DNA from: Parachlorella kessleri
Taxonomy: Eukaryota > Chlorophyta > Trebouxiophyceae > Chlorellales > Chlorellaceae
DNA length: 41,923 nucleotides
Reading direction: 5' to 3'
Assembly: GCA_001598975.1 (NCBI GenBank)
Contig: BBXU01002122.1
Span: 1 to 41,923 of the forward strand
Both the position numbers and the translations under genes were made by a program. The notes beneath the pieces are model-generated. The model saw only the letters and a list, made by a program, of their open reading frames with translations. It did no database searches and was not told where the DNA came from. Shown here one piece after another: positions 9,901-20,247 of this stretch; the first letter of the stretch is position 1, and the number at the start of each line of letters is the position of its first letter.

Positions 9901-12900
9901 CCACCCCTCCCAGTTCCGCACCCGGGCCGCCCTCCAGCGCACCATGGCCCACCTAAGAGGCATCCTGGACCGTACAGATGTACGGCTGGGCCTGGTACAC
10001 AAGTTCCTGTGGGACCGGTACCGCTCTGTACGGCAGGACCTGTACATCCAAGGAATCCAGGTGAGGAATCTGCTAGGGTGCTGAGAATCCTGCTGTGGCT
10101 CAAGTGACATGTCATCAGCACGCTTTCCATGCCTGGGTCGTGTGCTGGTTCGTGGGGGCGGGACATTCATCGTGCGGTGGAGGAAGCTTGCTGGAACGCT
10201 CCACAGCTTTCTGGTCCTGCCATGGACGTCGTCATAGCCGGCACCTCTGTCTGCCTGCGCCCCTTGGCATCAAGGCCTTCCCTCGCCAGCTGCCAGGGTG
10301 GTGCATGCATGCAGCAGCACAGGCCCGGCCATGTGTGCCCTCAAGGAGGAGGTGTTGTTGTGTGTCGGATAAGCTCTTAATTCCCTTTCGGCTGTCTTCT
10401 GCTGATGTGATCTGAACCTGCCGTTCAGCCCTTGGCTACCTGTGAGCTTGGCTTTTGGTTTTGGCTATTATGCATGCTCTAGTTCGGTCGTCAGCTGCGC
10501 AAAGCCCTCAATTAGCCTGCCGATGGTCGGCTGGTATATGGGCCCTTCATTCCTTTGCGGCTGTCGGCTAACCTTGTCGTTTCTGTGAGGCCGGGCTGCC
10601 TGCTGCAGGATGCGTTTGGTGTGCGCATTTTTGAGGAGATTGTGCGCTTCCACATCCTGTCCGAGCATGAGCTGTGCGCTGAGGACCAGTCAGGTGGGTA
10701 GTCATGATGTGATGTTGTAACCAGCCAATCAGTGGATCTGTAGTGCCCTTGTTGCTGGCTTGTGTGTCTTGTCCTGTACCTCTGAGGCGGCAGAATGCCT
10801 GAAAGCACGGTGGTATGCTGTGCTTTTGTTACACCCACGCTTTACCCGTTACATTCAGTTTTCTTATACCGCTAGCGGTGCGTGCGTGGTATTCTGATAC
10901 TAGGAATACAGTAGGAGATCCAGCGCTTGCCTCCCACTATCAAGCATGTAAGGCGGAAGGGAGTCTTGTATGCCTTGCAGTGACTGACATGGAGGGCTTC
11001 AACTCCCACCTCAACATGGAGCAAATGAACAAGGTGGGTGGTGACTAATCCCAGGTGGCTAGTGACTAACCCCGTGCATGAGCCTCAAACCGTGCAGCTG
11101 CAGGTGTGGGGACTGGCCTGTGCTGGCCGGATGTTTCGTTGCATTAGCAGTACGCGCAGCTTGAAATTGTACAGTATGTGGTATTAACAGGACCGGCGGC
11201 ATGCCGTGTCCCCAGTTTGATGGCAACAACGGAATGGACACCTGGCAACCAGGCAATATGCTGGCTGCAATATGTGTCTTCGATGGTACTAGAATTCGGA
11301 GTTCCTTGATTTCCTAAGAGGGAAATAAAACAATTTAGTTGACCATGCAAGTCTTACGAATGTTTTGACTTATTCATTCGCTGAGAGAACATCATCAACA
11401 GATGATCATCAGAAAGAAAGGACATGGTTGGAGAAGGCACGCCGGCATGTCCCTCCCTCATGGCTGCCTGCTCCCTGGTTCATGTAGGCACTTATCTCTC
11501 TGGATGACATGTACAACAAGCTGGCAGCTGCCGGGACTCCCGTCGACACAGGTTAGTCCCCCCCTGCTCGTACATGCCTTGTGCTGCAACTTTCTGAACA
11601 TGCTGCATGCCTGTCCAACCATGCCCATCAGTACATCAGGAACCCGCTGTGTGTTGCCGCTGTGGGTTCTGCGGGTCGGAGCCAAGTCTAGGCAGATGAC
11701 GAACAAGTCAATGAGGCTTGCCAAGAAATCTGATGCCGGAAGTTCCTGGCATGCCTTTTCTTATTTGTGTGCAGAGCCTGAGTTCCGTGCATACCACCTG
11801 CTGTCTCTGATGTCTCAGCATGGCAAGTTCAAGGGGGACCAACAGGTTTACCTAGGGACTATCAAGGTAGGCGATGTGTCAGTGCATGCGACTAGATTTG
11901 GATACTTAACCATCTGCAGTTCGTGGGAGAAATACACCCCGCCTGCTTGTTGGCCCAACGTGTAAGAGAGGCATGGCACCGTGGTTTCATTGATGGGATC
12001 TTAATAAAACATACTAGGCCTAACAGTATTGATGGTGGGATTGAGGTTGGTGGGTGGGCCACGCAAATCAGGTCCCTCCCTGTCTGCAGGCCGTCGTCTC
12101 ACTGTGAGACATGCTTGTTTTGTTTGTCTCATGGTCGTGTTCTGGCACCCCAGTCTGCCGCATACCTGCGCTGCAGGGCTTGAGGGATGAGGTGAAAAGC
12201 TCCCCCGCAGTCCAGTGGGTGCTGTCGCTGCAGCAGGCGTTTGCGTCCAGCAATGCCGTGCGCTTCTCCTCGCTGACGCGCCAGGCTCCCTACCTGCTGG
12301 CGTGCCTGGCCCACATCTACTTCCCACAAGTGGGTGACCTTGGGGATATGGGATGAGGTGGCTTACGGCCGCCAGTGGATAAGCTTGGGTTGTTCAGGAT
12401 GGAATGCACCTGGCAGTATGAGGTGAAACAGCGGCTTGGCGGGTGCCAGGGGTTGGTCATTTAGAAGAGCTGAGACGAGGGAACAAGCGGACAAGCATGA
12501 AGAATGTGGTTAGTGTATGGTTCTATTAAGAAACACTGAGCATTTCTCTGTGTGCCTATCCGCTGCGTAGATGCGGAAGCGTGTGCTGCGCATGCTGAGC
12601 GAGACGCTGAGCCCCAGCCCAGCACGCCCAGCAGCCATCGAGCTGTCGTGGCTCCAGGTGAGAACACACCACCGGCTGCAGGCTGCATCACCCTTACGCC
12701 TGCTGTCGGCTTTTGCCCTTAGCCCCCGCTGCCTGTCTGACTGCCTGAACGCAATGCATGCTGAAAACTGGGAATCCCAGATGCCTGCTTGCCCACCATC
12801 ATGGTAGTCAGCGTAGCAGGCTGTGCAGAGGCATGCTTACTAACATGAGATCTTAGGAGTTGTAAGGAGTGACCGTCGTGACACTTTGCAGGAGGTGCTG

Positions 12901-15900
12901 TTGCTGGACACCCTAGACGAGGCAGCAGAGCTGGCGACAACGTATGGCTTTGAAGTGTTCACTGAGAACGGGATAGCTGCCGCGTTGTTAGTCAAGGTGG
13001 GGCACATTTGGCACCCTTTTTTCGGCCTATCTGGTGCTCCATCGGGCAGCATCCTGCATTTAAGTTGGAAATGCACGTGACAGGAAGGGGTCAGACAGCA
13101 GTGTGGTGGATGCCAGCTGCGTCAATAAGCAGGCAAGAATAAAAAGAAAGAGGGGAACAGGCTGCAAGCACAGAGGCCGTAAACAATGTATGCTGAGAAA
13201 GTTCCTGCAGTTACCTGGAGCCTGACATGCTAGAGGCTGCTGGGCGCTCCTGGCAAGCCTGTCTTTTTATCCCTTGCCATACTTACAAGGTAAATTCCAC
13301 CGCGTGTCACAAGTGCAGGGCGGCTTTACCGAACCAGAGCAGCCGGCGCTCCGGCGGCCCTCCCAGCTCATACGGAGCATGGCCCAGGGCGCGCGAAGCA
13401 CGGTGGTCACAACACCCGCCCTGCCGCCGATGTCAGCTGATCAACTGGCGCAGTTTGAGGCCCAAAGGCTGGAAACGCGGCTGAGGCAGCAGGTATGCTT
13501 GTACTGCCTCGTGCCGTGGGCAAAGTGAAGAGGAGCGCCACCTTGGTTTTGGGGTGGTGAGAGGATTCACAGGACGGATGGGGGCGTAGTTCTATATCAA
13601 AATGACTCATAAGTGATTTGACATCAACAAAAAGCAGGTGAAGGTTCCTGCAGCTGCAGCCAAGTCTTCATGGTTTGTGTTTCTCCTACCTGCAGGAGGC
13701 GGCTGTACAGGCGCAGCATGCGGCAGCGGCGGAGGCCCAGCGCCGGCAGCAGGCTGAGCTGGTGGCAGCGCAGGCAGCACAGCAGGCCCAGCAGGAGGCC
13801 AGGGAGCAGCGCAGGTACTCCCCGCCAGCGCCGTGCTTGTGTGATGTTGAATGTTCAAGACGCACGGCGGGTTCTGCATGATTGATGGACTCGCGAATCA
13901 CATCTAATCCTTTTGTCGCTAAATCTTTGGCGCCCAAGGTTGCGTGCCACGGCTGCATGCAAGGCAAGACAGGTGGGGCCGGTGTCTTCCATCAGGTCTT
14001 CATATGTTCTTTCCCAAAACCGGCCACAGAATATCGTGCGGGCTAACAGTGGCTCCTGGGCTGCTGTCCTCCGTGTGCAGGCGAGAAGAGGTCATGCAAC
14101 AAGTGCTGGCACAGCAGGCAGCAGAGGAGCAGCGAGCGAGAGAGGCCGAGGCTCAGCGGCAGGTGCGTCCGTCCGCCTTTAGTAGATTGGATACAGGGCG
14201 TGCGATGTTTGAGCAAAAACCGTGCTCTTGCCAGAGTCGCGATGCTGCTTCAGCGGCTACACTTTGGCATCGGCTTGCTTACTTGCGTGTGCTGCGATGG
14301 CGTGGCAACAAGGTGGGACTAGGGTCCCATGATTTGGCCCCCATATCTCTAGCACGCTTAGGAAGACATGGCGCACCTATGTCATCCAAGCCTTACCCCA
14401 TTCCTTGAGCAACACCAAGTCATGCGTGTTGCAGCACGCCATTAAGGTGGCAGCACGGCAGCAGCAGGAAGTGGCCTGGCGGCTCGCCCAAGAGGCGGAG
14501 CGGCGCGCGAAAGAGGAAGAGCAGCGCCGCTGGTGGGTTCATCAGCCTGCTCTGGGCACAGAGAAGTGGGTATGCAATGAAATCTTTTGTTGTGTATGTG
14601 TCTCGAGCGGGTGCTGCAGATTTACATGGTTCCCTTACTTGGAGTGATCGTATTGCTGCGAGTTCACTAATCTTCCTCTCGCAGAAGGCCTCACATGCGG
14701 CAGGCAGGCAGGCATGCTTGTTGCTTAGCAGCACAGCTTGCACACCTGACTTGACCCCACACCAAGCCCTATGTCTCACTGCTGCACGGAAGGTCTCAAG
14801 GTGATAAACCATGGATTTACGTGCACCCCATCCGACACGCGCTGCTGGTGCTGCAGGCACGCTGAGCAGGCGCGGCAGGCGGCAGAAGCGCAGCGTGCGC
14901 GGCAGGAGGCGGCTTGGAGGGAAGCTCAGGCCAGGGAAGCGGAGAGAAGGCGCTTGGCACAGGAGGAAGAGAGGAGGCTGGCGGAGCAGCGAAGGGTAGA
15001 GGTACGTCTGACGTGTGGGGAGGTTGACAGGGAGGGCCCTGCAACACAAGTGCAACGCAGAACAGGGCATAGAGAGGGGATGTGCCGGACCATGGATGGG
15101 GGAGAGTGGCCGCAAGAATGGGGCGGTGGTCTGGAAGACAGGGAGTAGGCATTGCTTATGGGCAGGCAACTTCGGTTGGAAGGGCAGCACAAGCGAGCCT
15201 GCCACCATTGGGAGCTGGCTGCTATAAGCGGCCGTAGGCTGATGTTGAAGCATGCAGTGGAAGTCCCTCGCAGCCATGATATTCACAGTGAATGCCGCCA
15301 TCTCTTGCTCGCCGTACCTGTGCAGCAATCAGCAGCCGTAGTCGAAGGCAATTTTATTTTAGATTTGCAAATCTTGAGGCGCCTATGCAGGAGGAGAAGC
15401 GGCGCCGGCGTGCCGTCAAGCAGCGCATGGCCATCACTCGGCTGTACTTTGCGCGCTGGCGGCGGGAGGCGGCGTGGTTGGCGGCGGAGCGGGCGCGGCA
15501 GGCGCGCGTGCGCGCGTCGTTGAAAGCCTGCCGGGTGGGGTTTGCTTCTTCAAGGGTGAGCCAGAGGGCATGCTGGTGGGAAGCAGGGGCTGGTATATGT
15601 CAGCTAGGACGATTTGGTATGCCTGTGGGGGCTAATTGGGAGTTGACTCCCTCGTCTGAAGTCACAGAGAGGGAGCTGGGGCGTCCGGCGTGCTTTTGGC
15701 CTCTGGCAGGTCGTGGTGCTGAGGGTAACGCCTCCAAGCTACTTTGCAAGTGTGCCGTCAGGTTCATGCGCTCCGTAGCTACCGCAGTCCTGGCTGGATT
15801 TGGGCTACCTGGCCCAATGCTGAGTGCTTTCAGTGCTGACTTGCCCTCCGTGGCTGGCTGGCCACAGCTCTGGCTGTGCCCGAACGGTGGATCGCATGGG

Positions 15901-18900
15901 CATCGTGCTTGCAGACAGCGGCAGCTTCCTCGTCTGCAGCAGAGCAGGCAGCCCAGCAGGACGAGGATGGGCTCCCCGTTCTCCAGCAAGGCGCAGCGGG
16001 GCCCCAGCAGGCACAGCAGGCAAAGCAGCAAGGCCTGGACCTGCCCTCTCTCGTAGCCCCACTGCTGGTGCAGCGCAGCCCCTCGGCAGACCCGCTGTAC
16101 TGGAAGGTGGTCCTGCTCGGCACAGCGGCTGCAGCAGGCACAGCACAGCACCAGCTCAGCGTGCTGGGCAGGTGGCTGGCGCAGCAGCTGTCCAGAGGGA
16201 GGCTGGTGGGCTCGCCAGCTGGCCGTGCCTACGTGGAGGGGCCAATAACGCTGCAGGTACCTGCTGCGCATCTTCTCCTGCTTTGCTTTTGCTTTGATGT
16301 TGCTCAGCCCTCTGTTTTGTTTTAAGTCGTGGATCGTGTACATGCGTGCACAATCTCATACACAGAGGGGCCGTGTCAGTTCTTGCGATGCCTGCAGCGT
16401 TACTGGCAGTTGTCTATGTTGTTTCGCTTGTTGGGATGTAGCACATGTCGATTGGCGTGCAATGTGGAAAGCTTGAAATGGGGGCTTTGAAACTGTTAAG
16501 CAGAGCGGAAACGATCAATGCCGTGCAGGTTGGCAGCGGCAGCGGTCCGCGGCTAAGCACTTGCGTGGTGCAGCCCCATGCTTTAAATGCTTTGTCGGAC
16601 CCTCACAGCGGGCCCAGCACACTCAGCGCGGCCGTAGCTGGCGCTTCGGCCATCATTGTGCCGGTGGAACCACTTCTGGGGCCAGCTAATGGGCGGCTTC
16701 CATATCAGGATGGCCACATCCCCCATGGATTTGGTCAGTCTAATGGTGGCAGCAGCAGCAGCATGTCCCATGTCGGCTTGTCCTTTGTTGACGGGTTTGG
16801 CAGCGGCGCAGCAAGTGCCAAGCTAGAACCCTTGTGGCAGGTGCTGGGGGCCCTTCCCCAGGGCATCAGGGTGCCTGTACTGCTGGTGGCTCCTGACCTC
16901 CCAGCCGCCCAGCAGTGGCAGGAGCTTGTCAGGCAGCAGCAGCAGCAGGGGCGGCTGAGCGGCCGCGTCGGCAGCAGCAGCAGCAGGGGTGGTCCACTGC
17001 TTCATGTTGTAAGCGCCAGTGCCCAGCAGCAGCCGCATAAGGCGGGAACGTCGCTTGACGGCAGCGGACCTGCCAACAACAGCGGTATTGGCCCTCCCTT
17101 CGCAAATGGCGCCAGCAGCGGGGTGGAAGCAGCAACATCGTTCAGTGTGCAGCAGCTGGTGCAGGGCTTGAGGTGGCTGGCGGCAAGGGCGCCCCAGCAG
17201 CCTGTCCTGGAGGTACGGCAATGGCAACAATGGCAGGTGGTGCAATAAAAGGATAGCTAGCTGTGACGAGACAGTGTTGACGTGGTGTGCCAGGGAAGTG
17301 CTGAGCCCTTCTACCATTTCACAGAGTTAGCTGGAGAGTGTCTGACTTGTTTCTCCGTTGTGCAGGTGGGGCAGCCTGGAGGAGGCTGCCCGAGAAGGGC
17401 AATTCCCTTGAGGCATCCAAAAAGTCAGGCTAGGTGACACTTGTGTGATCCCTTGTGCAGGTTGGCAGCCTGGAGGAGGCTGCCAGGGAAGGACTGGGCC
17501 TGGTTGTGCAAGCGCTGCACCAGGGCAGCGACCAAGGGGGCGCTGCCCCCGAGGACTACGTGGATGCCTTCAATGCTGTGCTGTCCCTGGTGGCCGATGC
17601 CATACGGTGAGCAGGCATGCGTCCGGCCAATTGGGCAGAGTCCAGTGTTGAAGAGTTGTCCTCGCTGGTGTGCTCGCTGGCTCTCAGCGGGGTGGTGGTG
17701 TGGTGGTTGGTCCTGTGCGCTCCGGCAACCGTGGAAGGCGAAGCCCGCTCACAAGCGCACGCCAACGCTGGATTAAGGTGCAATGGGAGTTTGTTGAAAG
17801 ATGTCAGTGCGTAAGCTGCTCCTTTTGTCTGTGCCCTTGTGTTGGGCCCCCGCGTGCAATTTCTCCTCTATGGTGCTCACTAACTGGTGTGGATCCCGGT
17901 CTTGCATCGTGGTGTGAAAAGGTTGAAGCTGACTGGCAAGGGTGACGGAACGCTTCAAAGACATAGTGGACTTGGGCTTTCTGCTGCAGGAACGCTCTGC
18001 AATCCCCTGCAGCAGCATGGCAGTGGCCCCCGGCCGAGCTGAGCCCGCCTGCCCTCAAGCAGTGGCACTCAGAGGCATCCATGGACCAGCTTTTGGACTC
18101 TCTAGCAGCAGTTCACCTCCGGGCGGACCAACAGATGCCTCCTAGCACAGGTTTGCGCAGCTTCTTTGCTATCTGGGGCAGTTGAACTTGCCCAAAGCTA
18201 AGCTGGGCTTTTGCCACGGCCAATTACAAGATGCATAGTTGCAAAGATTTCACAGAGCTCTGAGGCACAACGTTCAGTGCCGTTTCGACTGCATGAAACT
18301 TGTGCTATGGCCGCTGCCTGGCTCAGCCAGGGACCTTGACATTGCTTCGTGTACATGCAATACATGCTGGGCCTGAACTTTCATGGTTCTTTCAGCCACC
18401 TGAGTCCAAGCAGCAGTATCAGGAGGGTTTGCGGGTCCCTCATACCCCCGCCTACATAGCACTGGAGTTTCAGTGCAGGGGGCGCCCAGCAGACTGCTTT
18501 AGCACTGTACCATCGGCTAGGAGCGCTTGACCGGCTGGCGCCTCCGCTCATCCTCCCCCACGAGGTGCACGCTCTGCTGCGCCGGCGGCTAGCAGACGCA
18601 GCAGCGGACGCAGCGGCTGCAGTCCTGCGGCGGCGGCAGCAGCAGCGGCAGCTTGCGCTGCCCGCGCGTGTGCCTCGCTTTAACCAGACATTGCATATTG
18701 AGAATGGGGTTGGGGGTGCGGCAGGGAGGTCAGCAGCTGATGCGTCAGCATTTGGCTGGAGAGATGCTGCTGCCGGTATGAAGAGAAAGCATGAACCAGA
18801 GTCTCAGTCCGTGGGGCAACATGACAACCAGAGGCGGCCTGGGGCAAGCCAGGTGCAGCAACAGCCGTTGCTGCCTTGCAGCGGCCCCCAGGCTGGCAGC

Positions 18901-19266
18901 GGCATCGGCCGTGGGCAAGGCGTACGCCAGCTTCACTCGGCCCTGCAACGGCTCCAACAACAGCTTGCACAAGAGTCTGAGGCGCAGCAGCGGCTGTCGG
19001 TACAAGCCCACGACCTTTCGTATGGCGCTGCTGGTGCTCCTGCTCCTGATGTGAATGAAGCCTGCAGCACCGGCCTTAGAGATGGCATCCTGGCTCCTGG
19101 TGCTGTTGCTGGCACTGCTGCTGCATCCAATGCTGCCGCAGAGCCCAAGGGATCAGCAGCTCGTGCACCAGGAGCACTGGGAGAGTTGTTGTTTAGGCTG
19201 CAGGCAGAGAGGCAGGCTGCTGCCAGTCTGCAGGCAAACTTGCAAACAGCGGCGGCCTTGCTGTAG
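6907..19266 (+). CDS. SAC3: SAC3/GANP-family mRNA-export protein with FG-repeat N terminus
   Basis: Sac3/GANP is the scaffold of the TREX-2 complex that couples transcription to mRNA export at the nuclear pore. Twenty-four exons (first 6907-6934, second 7066-8012, last 18479-19266) join in phase to 1787 codons plus stop. Residues 1-325 form an FG-repeat region, nearly all in exon 2 and including an eight-CAG run at 7353-7376. The Sac3 domain spans about 500-820 and opens with VGTCEDMCPEEERNRRQ, followed by FERDPQAP, VHKFLWDRYRSVRQDL, FRAYHLLSLMSQHG and ATTYGFEVFTENG. Residues 821-1026 are a charged coiled coil spread over several exons. Residues 1040-1065 hold a tryptophan-bearing basic helix (LYFARWRREAAWLAAERARQ) in the place where a centrin-binding helix would be expected; that is inference. 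The C-terminal 700 residues match the GANP/SAC3B C-terminal layout loosely. The start codon lies in a good context (CAACC before ATG) and begins directly with an FG motif. Confidence 0.92.
9389..9580 (+). repeat. Donor-side copy of a SAC3 exon end
   Basis: SAC3 exon 9291-9388 ends GGCAGGGTATGAACGACCTG then CAG and GTGGGT. The following intron holds a copy at about 9543-9574 reading CAGGGCATGAACGACCAG then CAG and GTGGGT. Using the distal donor would insert intron sequence. The interval between them also holds a diverged repeat of GTCC, AAGGGTGCCGCC and TGCC, about 45 bases apart. Confidence 0.75.
17362..17400 (+). repeat. Acceptor-side copy of a SAC3 exon start
   Basis: The sequence TGCAG followed by GTGGGGCAGCCTGGAGGAGG and CTGCC at 17361-17390 copies the true acceptor and first codons of SAC3 exon 17461-17606 (GTTGGCAGCCTGGAGGAGG), 95 bases further on. 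In the required phase the copy reaches a stop after about two dozen codons, so its use would truncate the protein. Confidence 0.75.
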
Positions 19267-20247
19267 GCACCAGTACCAATGTGGTTGCACTTTAAGGCTT
19301 GTGGGGGTAGTTAGGTAGCTTGTTCAGGCATCAGAGCCCAGTCCCACGGTTGTATTGTGTGCTTAACACATAGTGACATCGTCGACGGCATCAAAGCAGC
19401 ATGGGATTTATACAGTCTCCTGGAATAGTACTAAGCGAAGTTAGTAGCACTTGTAAGCAGGCAGGGTATGCATATCGCAAAACACATACAACAGCGCATT
19501 GCCAGAGGATCTTGAAAAGCTGCAAGTGTATGTTGTACAGCATGGTACACAGCATTTTTAAGCACTAACCAAACGCAAGCCTACATGGAGCAAACACACA
19601 AGGTGTGCGCACACGCATCCCTTCACACTTGATAACAAGACATGAACGCAACATCCATGCCTGCATAAGCAGCCCATACATGCATCGAACATTCTACACA
19701 TCCAGTGTACACGGTACAAAGCTACCGCTCAAGCACCGACTCACACAAGCATACGCATTTGGTAATGTCCTCACCAATAAACCCAGCTCACCAGGGTACA
19801 AAGCTTATCAAGTTCCATGCCTGACACTCTCACAGCTATCGCTCCTGTTTGCACTTCCTATCACAACCAGCAGATTGTGCACTGTGCCTCACAGCCGCCC
19901 TTGCCCTCATAACATAGTACTAGCTCACTTAGTTGCACACAGGTGCACCTCACTCTCAGCATCACTCCACAACTTCGTAACCATATGTATACCATCAAGG
20001 CACAAGACACTCAGTAGCACAGCATGGTACTTGAAAACGCGGATATCGTGTTGGGGACAACCACTTTTGCATCTTCGCCTCGGCTCCTCAGATCCTTGCA
20101 ATCTGCTGACCCAGCTGCAGAACGACCGCTGCGACCTGCGTGCACCATACAAAACAGTCCACAAAACCCACCCACCTCCACATCAGCTGGGTCACAGGCC
20201 TGCTCCATCGCCTCACTATTTTGTAACCAGCCCCCGCAAGTCGCCTG
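19267..20247. other. SAC3 3' flank without a recognised gene
   Basis: This 981-base stretch is richer in A, C and T than the coding parts. It holds the likely SAC3 3' untranslated region and the flank of the tentative minus-strand gene. A 258-codon plus-strand open frame starting at 19605 crosses it, but its composition (rich in H, S, T and P) resembles no family I know and it overlaps minus-strand exon-like sequence, so I do not call it a gene. Confidence 0.5.
19452..19456 (+). terminator. Candidate TGTAA polyadenylation signal for SAC3
   Basis: TGTAA is the usual polyadenylation motif of chlorophyte algae. This copy lies 186 bases after the SAC3 stop codon, a typical distance. A five-base word can occur by chance. 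Confidence 0.4.

Noticed and set aside
13282..13318. Starting a SAC3 exon after TTACAAG at 13289
   Set aside because: The phase is wrong there; GTGCAG ending at 13318 gives phase 0 and the expected GGFTEPE sequence.
14420..15328. 302-codon open frame on the minus strand
   Set aside because: It lies antisense to three in-phase SAC3 coiled-coil exons; repetitive Glu/Arg/Ala codons leave the opposite strand open.
18396..18478. Using the acceptor at 18396 for the last SAC3 exon
   Set aside because: It would put a stop codon in the third codon given the incoming phase; the acceptor ending at 18478 fits the phase and keeps the frame open to 19266.
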